A stretch of DNA of 64,000 nucleotides from Methylobacterium bullatum (GCA_902712845.1 LR743504.1:62001-126000), one strand, 5' to 3'. Numbered from the stretch's first letter, positions 7,971 to 17,983 are shown. The notes: generated from the letters alone by a model not told the origin. Program-made: numbers and translations.

Positions 7971-8972
7971 TCAGAACCAGCCGCGCAGCTTGAAGAAGAC
8001 GACCGGGATGATCGCGCTGATGACGATCAGCGACAGACCATAGGGATAGCCATAGACCCAGTCGAGTTCCGGCATGTGCTTGAAGTTCATGCCGTACATG
8101 GAGGCGATGAGGGTCGGCGGCACGCCCACCACCGAGACCACGGTCAGCACGCGGAAGGTGTTGTTCTGCTCGATGTTGATGAGGCCGAGGGTGGCGTCTA
8201 GGAGGAACTGCACGTTCTCCGAAAGCCGGATCTCGAACTCGTCGAGGGAGGCGATGTCCCGGCGCAGGGTCTCGAAGCGCGGCATCTCCGTGGCGCCGAG
8301 GAGGTGCTCGCACTCGCCGGCGACGAAGGGGAGGATGCGCTCGAGGCCGAGCAGGCTCGAGCGGATCTTGCCGAGCGCCTTGCCCCGCCGGCCGACGCTG
8401 CGGAGGATGCGACGCAGCGCGAGGTCGCGCCGGCGCGGGGTCTTGCCGGAATCGCCGGCGACGCCCCCTGCCCTCACGTCGAAATCGAAGATTCGGGTGG
8501 AGAGCGCGTCGAGGTCTGCGCCCATCTCCTCCAGGGCGTCGGCGAGGCTGTCCACCAGTTCCTCCACGAGGAGCAGGAAGATCTCGGTGCCGGTCTGGCA
8601 ATCCCCGTCGCCGTCGCCGATGCGCTTCTTGACCTCCTCGAAGGCGCGCAGCTCGTTGAACCTGACCGTGATGAGCCGGTCCCGGGTCAGGACGAAGCCG
8701 AGCGGGGTCAGCTGCGAATCCACCTTGTCGAAGGTGATCATCGGCGTGGAGAGCGACAGCCCGTTCTTGAGCCGCCGCAGCCGGCTGGAATTCTCGACCT
8801 CGCTCAGCGCTTTTCGCGAGGGGACGCGCAGCCCTGTGGCGGCCTCGATATGCTCCGCCTCCTCGGTGCTCGGATCGTTCAGATCGATCCAGATCGCGTG
8901 GCTCGGCACGCCGCCGCCATTGGCTGCGCCGGAATGCTCGACCGCGCCCTGCGGTCCCTGAAGACTGATCAT
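7971..8972 (-). CDS. CorA-type magnesium/divalent cation transporter
   Basis: A 333-residue CorA-family protein: a long charged cytoplasmic N-terminal domain, a coiled-coil-rich middle (RRDIASLDEFEIRLSENVQF) and two C-terminal membrane helices. The signature YGMNFKHMPEL, with the GMN selectivity motif, lies between the two helices, and the protein ends with a hydrophobic segment and a basic tail (FFKLRGWF). It should transport Mg2+ and possibly Co2+ or Ni2+ as a pentamer in the inner membrane; ZntB-type zinc transport cannot be excluded. The ATG is at 8970-8972. It is divergent from groES, with about 214 bases between them that also hold the heat-shock regulatory sites. Confidence 0.92.
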   Translation of the reverse strand: MISLQGPQGAVEHSGAANGGGVPSHAIWIDLNDPSTEEAEHIEAATGLRVPSRKALSEVENSSRLRRLKNGLSLSTPMITFDKVDSQLTPLGFVLTRDRLITVRFNELRAFEEVKKRIGDGDGDCQTGTEIFLLLVEELVDSLADALEEMGADLDALSTRIFDFDVRAGGVAGDSGKTPRRRDLALRRILRSVGRRGKALGKIRSSLLGLERILPFVAGECEHLLGATEMPRFETLRRDIASLDEFEIRLSENVQFLLDATLGLINIEQNNTFRVLTVVSVVGVPPTLIASMYGMNFKHMPELDWVYGYPYGLSLIVISAIIPVVFFKLRGWF

Positions 8973-9050
8973 GGGGTGATTGTCATCCGTCTGTCAGCGA
9001 CCGGAGAGCAGAACATGCTGCGCAAACGCGGCATGACGCGTCGTCCGCGT

Positions 9051-9080
9051 CTTGACTCGCAAGGGGCTTGAGCCTACCTC
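9051..9080 (+). promoter_or_regulatory. RpoH-like heat-shock promoter of groESL
   Basis: CTTG at 9051-9054 and CCTACCTC at 9073-9080, separated by 18 bases, fit the alphaproteobacterial sigma-32 pattern (CTTG, 17-18 bases, CYTATNT) with one clear deviation. The same bases can also be read as TTGACT plus a weak -10. It lies just upstream of the CIRCE element and about 110 bases before groES. The assignment is based on the pattern and the neighbouring gene. Confidence 0.6.
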
Positions 9081-9090
9081 CGCCCTTGCT

Positions 9091-9117
9091 TTGGCACTCT
9101 TCGCTCGGGAGTGCTAA
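9091..9117. promoter_or_regulatory. CIRCE operator (HrcA binding site)
   Basis: TTGGCACTC at 9091-9099, a nine-base spacer, and GAGTGCTAA at 9109-9117 match the CIRCE consensus TTAGCACTC-N9-GAGTGCTAA with one mismatch in the left arm. CIRCE is bound by the HrcA repressor and controls groESL in many alphaproteobacteria. It lies 69 bases upstream of the groES ATG and immediately downstream of the proposed RpoH-like promoter, an ideal place for repression. Confidence 0.95.
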
Positions 9118-9186
9118 CAGCCTGGGTTGGGCGAGCCCTTCGGCCGCATCAACGCCATCCATGAATTTGAAGCAAGAGGGCAGCTC

Positions 9187-9474
9187 ATGAAGTTCCGTCC
9201 GCTGCACGACCGTGTCGTCGTCCGCCGTATCGAAGGCGAAGAGAAGACCAAGGGGGGCATCATCATCCCCGATACCGCCAAGGAGAAGCCACAAGAGGGC
9301 GAGATCGTCGCCGTCGGCCCTGGCGCCCGTGACGAGGCCGGTCGCGTGAACCCGCTCGACGTCAAGGCCGGTGACCGCGTCCTGTTCGGCAAGTGGTCCG
9401 GCACCGAAGTCAAGATCGACGGTCAGGATCTCCTGATCATGAAGGAATCCGACATCATGGGCGTCGTCGCCTAA
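9187..9474 (+). CDS. groES: Co-chaperonin GroES
   Basis: A 95-residue co-chaperonin that caps GroEL during ATP-dependent folding in the cytoplasm. It has the typical start [14 protein letters not shown], the mobile loop [19 protein letters not shown] and the end [16 protein letters not shown]. Length and sequence are canonical. The ATG at 9187 is chosen because upstream in-frame codons would add a non-conserved tail. It is the first gene of the groES-groEL operon under CIRCE and a probable RpoH promoter. The 94-base gap to groEL contains an inverted repeat (AAGCCCT at 9506-9512, AGGGCTT at 9540-9546), which might tune the relative expression of the two genes. Confidence 0.99.
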   Translation: MKFRPLHDRVVVRRIEGEEKTKGGIIIPDTAKEKPQEGEIVAVGPGARDEAGRVNPLDVKAGDRVLFGKWSGTEVKIDGQDLLIMKESDIMGVVA

Positions 9475-9532
9475 AGCGACCCGGCCCTCTTCCTTCTTCC
9501 CATCCAAGCCCTTCGAGCGCGCACTTCGATGA

Positions 9533-11212
<1,680 letters not shown>

Positions 11213-11270
11213 GACGTCCACGCTCTCTACCGGAACGGATGCTCTCGCGGTTTTCGCCGCGAGGGCGGAA

Positions 11271-11297
11271 AGGGTCGTCGCAAGACGGCCCTTTTTC
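11271..11297 (+). terminator. Intrinsic terminator of groESL
   Basis: The stem AGGGTCGTC at 11271-11279 pairs with GACGGCCCT at 11284-11292 (one G-T wobble), with the loop GCAA, and a run of Ts follows. A second GC-rich hairpin (CTCGCGG / CCGCGAG, about 11244-11263) lies just upstream. It is about 60 bases after the groEL stop and in the right orientation. Confidence 0.88.
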
Positions 11298-11633
11298 GCT
11301 GTCGTGAGGAACCATCGCTGGCAAGGATACTGGAGGGTCTGCCCGGCCTCGATCGGGCTACGATCTTCAGACCTCTCACAGGCATCGCGGGCCCCGTCTC
11401 CTGGAAGGAGAGGGACAGGGTGAGGTGTGCGACTTCTCCGGAGATGGACCACACCTCTCCCCAACCCTCTCCTTCCAGGAGAGGGAGTTCCGTTGCGCCT
11501 CATGTCGAACCCTCTCGGATCGAGGGAAAGGCTGTCGAGCGGATGTGTGAATCCGGTAGCCACAGACGGGGGGAACCGGGCGGCGCTCCAAGCTCGTGCA
11601 GCGGAGGTGCCCTATCCACGACCTCGCTCGCGC
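11298..11633. other. Gene-free stretch with a palindromic element
   Basis: Between the groESL terminator and the stop of the next (minus-strand) gene I see no convincing gene. The middle is occupied by the family 2 palindromic element described separately at 11394-11497. Short open frames here on both strands follow the repeat and have no recognisable protein features. Confidence 0.6.
11394..11497. repeat. Palindromic intergenic element, family 2
   Basis: The left arm, about 11394-11429, and the right arm, about 11452-11490, are near-complete inverted repeats. Each contains the core CTCCTGGAAGGAGAGGG or its complement and the outer CACACCT/AGGTGTG block. The core hairpin in each arm (CTCTCCTGGAAGGAGAG-like) is itself palindromic. 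The sequence is related in style, but not in detail, to the family 1 elements. It lies between groEL and a convergent gene. Confidence 0.8.
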
Positions 11634-12359
11634 CTATCCGGCGCGGCGCTGGCACCGGACATAGGAAGCGTCGCCCTTGGCGCTCGACCATGTCAGGCGG
11701 TTGCCGTCGACCAGCAGCCTCACCTGGGACGACCATCGCCGGCCGCCATCGCTACAGGAGGCCGACACGCTCCAGTTCGCGCCGATGCGGCGCCCGTCGC
11801 GGAAGGTGCACACCGTGTTGCCGGCCCGAGCCCCGCTTTCGGTGATCCGCGCCGCAATGTATCCCCGCCGCCGCGCGCCGCGGCCGCACGCGGATTCGTT
11901 GGGTCCCCAAAGTCCGACATAGGCCGCCGGCTCGATGGGGGGCGACGCGGCCGTGACCACGTCCGTACGGGGCGCCACTTCGGGATCCTGCCTCAGGGCG
12001 ACGGGCCGGAGGCCCGGCTGGGCCGGTGCGGCGACCGCCGCACCCCGGCCCGACGGACCGGACCCGACACCCACATCGGACCAGGGAGCGCTGCCACGGG
12101 GCGAGCGCGACCCCACCGCACGATCCTCGAATGGACCGGGTTCGTTGAAAGCCGTCTGGATCGTGTCGATCTCCGGACGCGCCGGTGGGTCGTCGGTCAG
12201 CAGAACGGTGCTGTAGCCGAGGAGCGCGCCCCAGCCCATGGCGAGCGAGACGGGAAGCACCAGGGCGCGGCTCGACCTGGCGGAGGCCTCCGCCACCGTC
12301 GGCGATGGCGTTCCCTGGTCGATCCCCTTCGCATCCTTCTCTTCGACGCCCGCGGTCAT
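11634..12359 (-). CDS. Membrane-anchored protein of unknown function
   Basis: A 241-residue protein with a short acidic cytoplasmic start, one transmembrane segment at about residues 31-53 (ALVLPVSLAMGWGALLGYST), a long Pro/Ala/Gly-rich linker, and a compact C-terminal domain from about residue 145 with four cysteines (ESACGRGARRRGY, NTVCTFRDGRRIG, SASCSDGGRRW, YVRCQRRAG). The pairing of cysteines suggests a disulfide-stabilised periplasmic domain. I do not recognise the family. A GGGAG seven bases before the ATG supports the start. It stands alone, with gaps on both sides, so context gives no further hint. Confidence 0.72.
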   Translation of the reverse strand: MTAGVEEKDAKGIDQGTPSPTVAEASARSSRALVLPVSLAMGWGALLGYSTVLLTDDPPARPEIDTIQTAFNEPGPFEDRAVGSRSPRGSAPWSDVGVGSGPSGRGAAVAAPAQPGLRPVALRQDPEVAPRTDVVTAASPPIEPAAYVGLWGPNESACGRGARRRGYIAARITESGARAGNTVCTFRDGRRIGANWSVSASCSDGGRRWSSQVRLLVDGNRLTWSSAKGDASYVRCQRRAG

Positions 12360-12603
12360 CGTCGTCTCCCGTAAGGCTCCCCCTGGGGCGGAGCCGATCT
12401 CGCGGCCGCGGCCGCTTCACCGTTCGGCGACTTGAACAGCCTCCGACCCCCATCGACAACCGGACTCTTATGCACTCATGAAGCCGGCTTTGGTCAGGAC
12501 AGGCCTGTAGCTATTCTGTCCCGGCGCCATCGATAGCGGTGGATAGACTCCGCGAATAGGGCGAGCAAACGGCAAGCCCTTCCCGTCCCTCACCAAAACT
12601 GCC

Positions 12604-12978
12604 ATGCTCAAGCTTGTGAGAAACAAGTCAGTTATCAGTGCCATCGTGACGAGACGCTTCGCCTTCGCCGTCTGCGTCACCATCGCAGTCCCGGCCGGTG
12701 CTCAAGCACCCCCCTCCACCATGCGGATGGCCTGCGCGGATGCGATGGCGCTCGTGAAGCGGGACGGGTCGGCGGTCCTGTCATGGCCGGCGGGCAAGCC
12801 GGAGAAGCCAAGCAGGACTGAGCAGCCGGGCAGGACGGAGCGGTTCGTCAGCGACCGGAGCCAGTGCGGGATGACGGAGATCGCCGAACTCCGCTTCGTG
12901 CCCACCCGCGACAATCTGGAATGCCCGGTCGGCTACCGATGTCGCGAACCGGATTACGGCGATTGGGATTGGCCCTGA
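12604..12978 (+). CDS. Small secreted cysteine-containing protein, unknown function
   Basis: A 124-residue protein with an N-terminal signal peptide (basic start, hydrophobic FAFAVCVTIAVPAGAQA, predicted cleavage near the AQA site). The mature part has conserved-looking cysteines in MACADAMALVKRDG, SQCGMTEI and the C-terminal VPTRDNLECPVGYRCRE. The final VGYxC pattern is one I associate with small secreted proteins of Hyphomicrobiales with no known role. It would be periplasmic or secreted. No operon partner is visible; the next gene begins 115 bases downstream. Confidence 0.7.
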   Translation: MLKLVRNKSVISAIVTRRFAFAVCVTIAVPAGAQAPPSTMRMACADAMALVKRDGSAVLSWPAGKPEKPSRTEQPGRTERFVSDRSQCGMTEIAELRFVPTRDNLECPVGYRCREPDYGDWDWP

Positions 12979-13093
12979 TCCGATCTGACGCATCCGGCGG
13001 CTGACGCCCCCGCCACGATCTCGCCACGACCGGCCGTCACTGCCGCCGTCACGATCCGGTCCCGATCCGGCAGGCGAAGTCGTCGTCGCCTAT

Positions 13094-15232
13094 GTGAATC
13101 ATCGACTTGAGGAGACGCGCGTGGCCGTACTCAGGACAGGCCTCGGCCTGCAGGCCGCCATTACGGCGCTCTTCGCCCTCGTACTTCTGATCCTGCCGGG
13201 CACTGCAACGCCGCTCTACGTCAGCCTCAGCGGCTTTGCGATGGTGGTGATCCTCCTCGCCTCCGCCAAACTGTCCGATTACCTGAAGGTGTTCGTATCG
13301 GTTTATGGCATCGGCTACCTGTTCCTGGCCGGAGCCAAACAACTCGCGGCATCGGGCCTCCTGCCGGAGACCCTGGCGGCTCTGCTGCCGCCGGCCTTCG
13401 CGGCCACAGGCGCGGTGGTCTTCGCCGGCATCGTGTTCGGGATCTCCCATCTCGAACCGATCCGCGCGATCACCCGCATCGCCGACCCGTTCTTCGCCGC
13501 GCGCGAGGAGCCGAACCGGGAAATCCGGCCGTTTCATTTCTTCGGCAGCACCGAAGGCCGGGTGGCACGGCGCCTCGTGGCGCTCTCCATCTTCATCACC
13601 TTCGCCCAGGTGGCGCTGCAACTGCGCCTGAACTTCTGGTACCGCGACCTCTTCAACGCGCTGCAGGAATATAACGCCGACGCCTTCTGGTATCAGCTCG
13701 TCTGGATCTTCGTGCCCCTGGCGACGATCTGGGTCATCATCGGCATGTTCGACACCTTCGTCGATGCCTCGCTCCACATCCGCTGGCGCACCTGGCTGGC
13801 CCGCAGCCTCTACAGCCGCTGGCTCGATGGCGGCACGCATTACCGGATCCCCTTCACCGACGAGCCGGCCGATAACCCGGATCAGCGCATCCAGAGCGAC
13901 GTCAACCTCTTCATCCAGCAGACGACGAGCCTGTCGATCCGGCTCCTGTCGCAGGCCGCGACCCTGGTCTCCTTCATCGTCGTGCTCTGGGGACTTTCTC
14001 GGGACTTCGTACTCCCGTTCACCGATACGGTGGTGCCCGGGTTCCTCGTCTGGCTGGTCATCGTCTACGCGGTGGTCGGAACATGGTTGACCCATCTCAT
14101 CGGCCGCCCGCTCATCGGGCTCGATTTTCGGCAAGAGAAGGTGGAGGCCGATTTCCGGTTCTCGCTCGCACGGACCCGGATCTATTCCGAGCAGATCGCC
14201 CTGCTGCGCGGCGAGCGCTCGGAGACCGTGCGCCTGCGCGAGCTCTTCCACGAGATCATCGGAAACTACCTCGCCATCATCTATCGACGGATCAAGATCG
14301 GAAGCTTCACTCTGTCGTACAACCAGATCAGCGTGGTGTTTCCCTACATCCTCGCCGCGCCCTCGTACTTCCTCAAAAAGATCACCCTAGGCCAGTTCCA
14401 GCAGACGGCGAGCGCTTTCAGCAGCGTGCAGGGCTCACTGTCCTTCTTCATCGATTCCTACACCACCATCGCGTCGTACCGCGCGAATACGAACCGCCTG
14501 ACGTCGTTCAAGCGGGCAATGACCAAGGCAGAAGCCCTGTCCGGTGCCGGATACGGCCTCGTCCAGGGCAATGGGACCGGCCCGAACGTCACCGCCTCCG
14601 GCCTGACCCTCGCCTTGCCCGACGGCCGCGAGATCGTCACCGCCGGCTCGTTCACCCTCGGCAAGGGGGCGGCGACGCTGCTCACCGGGCCGTCCGGCTC
14701 CGGCAAGTCGACCCTGTTCCGCGCGATCGCCGGCATCTGGCCGTTCGGGAAGGGCCGGGTCGACGTGCCGGAAGGACAATCCGCGCTGGTTCTACCGCAG
14801 CGGCCCTATATCCCGCTCGGGACCCTGCGCGGTGCCGTGGTCTATCCCAGCACCACCGACCAGTTCTCCGACGAGGCGATCCGCGAGGCGCTGATCGCCG
14901 CGCAGCTGCCGCAACTCGCTGACCGTCTCGACGAGGTCGATGCCTGGGATCAGCGCCTGTCCGGTGGCGAACAGCAGCGCCTGGCCATCGCCCGCGCCGT
15001 GTTGGCAAAGCCCGCCTGGCTCTTCCTCGACGAATCCACCGCCGCCCTCGACGAACCGAGCGAGGCCGGCATCTACCGGATGCTGCGCGAGCGCCTGCCG
15101 GGCACGACGATCGTCTCCATTGGCCATCGCTCCACGCTGCATGCCCTCCACGACACGCGCATCGACATGAAGCCGGGCCAGGACGGGCGCTTCACGCCGA
15201 CGGAACTCTCAGACGCCGCGGTCGCCAAGTAA
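13094..15232 (+). CDS. SbmA/BacA-like ABC transporter, fused membrane and ATPase domains
   Basis: A 712-residue single-chain half transporter. The N-terminal two-thirds hold the membrane domain of the SbmA/BacA (ABC_membrane_2) type, including a motif region like FWYRDLFNALQEYNADAFWYQL split over the second part of the domain. The C-terminal ATPase has a Walker A motif (GPSGSGKST), signature (LSGGEQQRLAIARAVL) and Walker B (AWLFLDEST). Relatives import peptides, cobalamin or very-long-chain substrates (YddA, Rv1819c, BacA). The transported compound here is unknown. The gene ends nine bases before the convergent lrgB stop, leaving no room for a separate terminator. Confidence 0.92.
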   Translation: MNHRLEETRVAVLRTGLGLQAAITALFALVLLILPGTATPLYVSLSGFAMVVILLASAKLSDYLKVFVSVYGIGYLFLAGAKQLAASGLLPETLAALLPPAFAATGAVVFAGIVFGISHLEPIRAITRIADPFFAAREEPNREIRPFHFFGSTEGRVARRLVALSIFITFAQVALQLRLNFWYRDLFNALQEYNADAFWYQLVWIFVPLATIWVIIGMFDTFVDASLHIRWRTWLARSLYSRWLDGGTHYRIPFTDEPADNPDQRIQSDVNLFIQQTTSLSIRLLSQAATLVSFIVVLWGLSRDFVLPFTDTVVPGFLVWLVIVYAVVGTWLTHLIGRPLIGLDFRQEKVEADFRFSLARTRIYSEQIALLRGERSETVRLRELFHEIIGNYLAIIYRRIKIGSFTLSYNQISVVFPYILAAPSYFLKKITLGQFQQTASAFSSVQGSLSFFIDSYTTIASYRANTNRLTSFKRAMTKAEALSGAGYGLVQGNGTGPNVTASGLTLALPDGREIVTAGSFTLGKGAATLLTGPSGSGKSTLFRAIAGIWPFGKGRVDVPEGQSALVLPQRPYIPLGTLRGAVVYPSTTDQFSDEAIREALIAAQLPQLADRLDEVDAWDQRLSGGEQQRLAIARAVLAKPAWLFLDESTAALDEPSEAGIYRMLRERLPGTTIVSIGHRSTLHALHDTRIDMKPGQDGRFTPTELSDAAVAK

Positions 15233-15241
15233 GGCGCAGCC

Positions 15242-15958
15242 TCAACGCAGGAACGTGACCGCGAGCGGCGCCAGGATCGCGGTGATGAGGGCGTTGAGGC
15301 CAAGCGCGATGCCGGCGAAGGCGCCGGCCACTTCGTTCACTTGGAACGCCCTCGCTGTCCCGACGCCGTGGGCGGCGAGACCCGCCGCGAAGCCCCGCGC
15401 GCGCATGTCCTGGATGCGAAGCAGGTTCATGAGCGGGGTGACCAGGATGCCGCCGGTCATGCCGGTCAGCATCACCAGCACCGCCGCCAGGGTCGGATCG
15501 CCGCCGAGATTCTGGGCAATGCCCATGGCGACGCCGGTGGTCACCGATTTCGGTACCGAGGCGACGATGACGTCGTGCGGGATGCCGAAGGCGGTCCCGA
15601 GAGTCGTCGCCGAGATCAGCGCCACCACCGAGCCGACGAGGAGGGCCGCCAGCATCGGCGCCAGCGAGCGCAGCACTGTCGCGCGGTATTCGTAGAGCGG
15701 GATCGCCAGGGCCACGGTCGCCGGCCCCAGAAGGAAATGGACGAACTGCGCACCCTCGAAATAGGTGGGATAGGGCGTCCCCGTCAGCTTCAGCACGCAG
15801 GCCATCAGGATGATGGCGACCACCACGGGATTGGCGAGGGGATGCCGGTTCGACGCCGTGGCGACGCGGTCGGCCACGGCGTAGACCATGAGCGTGACGG
15901 TCAGCCACAACAGGGGCGTGCGCGAGAGATAGACCCAGAGGGCGAAATCGCCGGTCAT
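15242..15958 (-). CDS. lrgB: LrgB family membrane protein
   Basis: A 238-residue polytopic inner-membrane protein of the LrgB/CidB family, with the conserved segment VPKSVTTGVAMGIAQNLGG and the C-terminal AAHGVGTARAFQVNE. LrgB acts with LrgA in holin-like control of murein hydrolase activity, and newer work connects such pairs to export of pyruvate or glycolate. The ATG at 15956-15958 overlaps the lrgA stop by four bases, which shows coupling. Upstream in-frame extension would run into lrgA. It is convergent with the ABC transporter. The physiological substrate cannot be told from the sequence. Confidence 0.93.
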   Translation of the reverse strand: MTGDFALWVYLSRTPLLWLTVTLMVYAVADRVATASNRHPLANPVVVAIILMACVLKLTGTPYPTYFEGAQFVHFLLGPATVALAIPLYEYRATVLRSLAPMLAALLVGSVVALISATTLGTAFGIPHDVIVASVPKSVTTGVAMGIAQNLGGDPTLAAVLVMLTGMTGGILVTPLMNLLRIQDMRARGFAAGLAAHGVGTARAFQVNEVAGAFAGIALGLNALITAILAPLAVTFLR

Positions 15959-16350
15959 GGCCGCTCCCCCGGTGCGACCCAGCGCTTGACGGCCACGAAG
16001 GTGAGCGCCGTCGCCGTCAGGGTCGCCAGGGTCGAGACGACGACCACGCAGGCGAGGGCCAGGCCATGGGCTTCGAGCACGTCGAGCCGGCCGACGATCC
16101 CGGCGCCGGCGGGGATGAACATCAGCGAGAGATGGGCGAGCAGCCCTTTTCCCGAGCGCTCCAGGGTGCCGTCCACGAGGGGCGCGGCGAGGATGCGGGC
16201 GGCCTGGCCGCGCCAACGGTCCCGGACCACCATGAAGAGAAGGAGGAGCGCCATCCCGATGACGGGGCCGGGCACCGGAAGGGCCGCTCCCCGTGCCAGC
16301 GCCTCACCGACGAGCTGAGCCAGGAGGATCAGCGTCAAACTGACGATCAT
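15955..16350 (-). CDS. lrgA: CidA/LrgA family holin-like protein
   Basis: A 131-residue protein with four hydrophobic segments and the family pattern PVPGPVIGMALLLLFMVV near the N-terminus and SLMFIPAGAGIV in the middle. This is the small holin-like partner of LrgB. The start ATG is at 16348-16350. The stop overlaps the lrgB start (ATGA), so the two form a translationally coupled lrgAB operon. No LytSR-type or LysR-type regulator, often linked to such operons, lies beside it. Confidence 0.93.
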   Translation of the reverse strand: MIVSLTLILLAQLVGEALARGAALPVPGPVIGMALLLLFMVVRDRWRGQAARILAAPLVDGTLERSGKGLLAHLSLMFIPAGAGIVGRLDVLEAHGLALACVVVVSTLATLTATALTFVAVKRWVAPGERP

Positions 16351-16419
16351 CGCGCCACGATCCTCCCGCCACGCCCGATATGGCCCGCCGATCCCGGAGA
16401 TCGCGTATGCAATGCCGCC

Positions 16420-16887
16420 CTACGACACCGCTCCGGTCTCGGCGCCGGCGCGCGCGAGGCGGATCGCCGTGTCGTCGAACCGGAGCAGGCGCCCGAGCCG
16501 CCAGACCAGCGCTTCCTCGAATTCATGAACGGTGCCATCGGCGCCGGCTACGGACCAGGCCATCGATAGCAGTCGCGCCCGCTCGGACTCGCCGAATTCG
16601 TGGCCCATCATTTCGACCAGCAGCGCCATGTCGCGGGTCTGCGAATCGACGCTGGCCGCGCGAGCGATGAGCGCCTCGGCCTGCTCGCGGTTGCCGGCGT
16701 AGCGCCCCTCCACGAGGCGGCACAGCCGCTCCGACTCGGCCCCATCGAGGACGCCGTCCACCCGCGCCACATGGACGAGAAGGGCGATGGCCGCCAGACG
16801 CTCGTCGACGGCCTCCGCCTCCCCCGGGCTCGCGGACAGGCCGAACGCGTCGGCGGCATAGGCACGCAAGCGGGCGATGAGGGACAT
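16420..16887 (-). CDS. TerB-like tellurite resistance family protein
   Basis: A 155-residue acidic, all-helical protein with the repeated TerB/DjlA-type pattern: AIALLVHVARVDGVLDGAESERL and, later, LLSMAWSVAGADGTVHEFEE. Each repeat carries acidic residues proposed to bind metal. TerB-fold proteins occur in stress and membrane-associated contexts, and single-copy genes like this have no defined function; a link to tellurite is by family name only. The ATG at 16885-16887 begins MSLIARLRAYAADAF, the usual family start. The gene lies alone between lrgAB and tRNA-Thr. Confidence 0.85.
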   Translation of the reverse strand: MSLIARLRAYAADAFGLSASPGEAEAVDERLAAIALLVHVARVDGVLDGAESERLCRLVEGRYAGNREQAEALIARAASVDSQTRDMALLVEMMGHEFGESERARLLSMAWSVAGADGTVHEFEEALVWRLGRLLRFDDTAIRLARAGAETGAVS

Positions 16888-17089
16888 GGCGGTTCCTGAC
16901 AGACCCCGCGAGCCTTCGAAGCCGCGCCGCTCCACGTCAAGGCGGCACGGACGGCCCCCGAACCGTGAGGCGGCCTGCGTGGCACAGTTGCATCAGGAAG
17001 ACGACGCCGAGTGCCTTGCCATCGGCCGATCGGACGGATATGAACCCGCAACGATCCGACGCGCCACACAGCGTCACACCACGGATCTC

Positions 17090-17165
17090 GCCGCAATAGC
17101 TCAGCTGGTAGAGCACCTCATTCGTAATGAGGGGGTCGGGGGTTCGAATCCCTCTTGCGGCACCA
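17090..17165 (+). tRNA. tRNA-Thr(CGT)
   Basis: The cloverleaf is complete: acceptor stem GCCGCAA at 17090-17096 pairing with TTGCGGC at 17155-17161, D arm, anticodon stem CCTCA / TGAGG with the loop TTCGTAA, T arm GGGGGTTCGAATCCC-like. The anticodon CGT at 17123-17125 reads ACG, so this is tRNA-Thr. Discriminator A and an encoded CCA follow. No duplicate of the 3' end is evident downstream, so there is no sign of use as an integration site. Confidence 0.97.
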
Positions 17166-17401
17166 GACCTCTTCGGGTCGCGGGTTCCTTTATAGCGGAT
17201 CAGAGCGGGCATCGTCGGCGCTATGGCGCCTTGGCGCCGGAATTTCGGTCGACTTCATCTTTTCAATACCTCAGCTTCCTTTTGGCGCCTGCCTGGTCGG
17301 GCTGAGGAGCCTGAGGAGCGAGCGACGACGCGGGTCGGGACGCGTGATATGGCGTTCCGTCGAGCCTCGCTTGCCCCCGATCGAAGTGGATCGCAATCGT
17401 C

Positions 17402-17674
17402 ATGGAAGACTGGAAAGACGGCGTGGATCCCGAGTTGTTCAACGCGGATTTCAGGCCGCAGGACGATGTCGTGATCGTCAGCGACATCGAGGCCATTAAC
17501 CCGCGCGGCGGTAAATTGACCTTGAAGAAGGGGAGCTTCTTCAAGGTCAGAATGATGGGGGGGTTCCTGTTCTGCCGTCCCAAGGGCGGCGGTAAGTACG
17601 ACGAGATCGCGGTGCCGCCGGCGGAGTTCCGGCACGTTCAGTTCCTGCAACTGAAGGTCGTGCCCGTTGACTGA
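17402..17674 (+). CDS. Small protein of unknown function
   Basis: A 90-residue soluble protein starting MEDWKDGVDPELFNADF, acidic at the N-terminus and with a basic middle (NPRGGKLTLKKGSFFKVRMM). I do not recognise a family. It has no signal peptide or membrane segment. Base composition and codon use match the surroundings. A strong hairpin straddles its stop codon (17657-17685), which supports a real transcript end here. The gene sits about 240 bases after tRNA-Thr and has no obvious partner. Confidence 0.6.
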   Translation: MEDWKDGVDPELFNADFRPQDDVVIVSDIEAINPRGGKLTLKKGSFFKVRMMGGFLFCRPKGGGKYDEIAVPPAEFRHVQFLQLKVVPVD

Positions 17675-17685
17675 TCGGGCACGAC
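17657..17685 (+). terminator. Hairpin spanning the stop codon
   Basis: GTCGTGCCCG at 17657-17666 and CGGGCACGAC at 17676-17685 are perfect 10-base inverted repeats with a nine-base loop that contains the TGA stop at 17672-17674. There is no T run after it, so it may act as an mRNA 3'-end stabiliser or a Rho-associated terminator instead of a classic intrinsic terminator. Confidence 0.55.
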
Positions 17686-17983
17686 GCGGGTCGGGGCATC
17701 TCGACGGTGATCGAGGAGCATCCGCGACCGGACCGAGAACCGAGGGGCTCTGTCCGGATTGAATGGGGCCCTCCGGACCGCACCGCGTCTCCCGGAAACC
17801 GGCGGGTCTTGATCGGGCAGCCGAAGCATTCGATCGCGGGTCGATGGGCCCATCGGTCTCGCTGGGCGCAAAAGCTTGCGAGCTCCCCGTCATGGTGCTC
17901 CACGGATACGGCCGCCGCCGCGCCGTCGCGCGGGCAGACCTCGGTGAGTCAGACTCAGCGAGGTCTGGTATGATATGAGCCGG
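17686..17983. other. Gene-free stretch
   Basis: Roughly 300 bases between the small protein at 17402 and the stop of the minus-strand diguanylate cyclase. Open frames on both strands read as arginine/proline-rich shadows with no recognisable features. The last 50 bases contain a GGTCTGGTATGATATGA-like AT-richer patch. I see no RNA gene or repeat. Confidence 0.5.

Noticed and set aside
6564..8201. A 545-codon plus-strand open frame
   Set aside because: It is antisense to the flippase and the end of corA and has a low-complexity His/Gln/Gly translation.
16937..17212. Minus-strand open frame with GIRTPDPLITNEVLYQLSY
   Set aside because: This is the antisense reading of tRNA-Thr, a well-known false protein in databases.
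17090..17983. tRNA-Thr as an island insertion site
   Set aside because: No integrase gene and no repeat of the tRNA 3' end are seen downstream; composition does not change.
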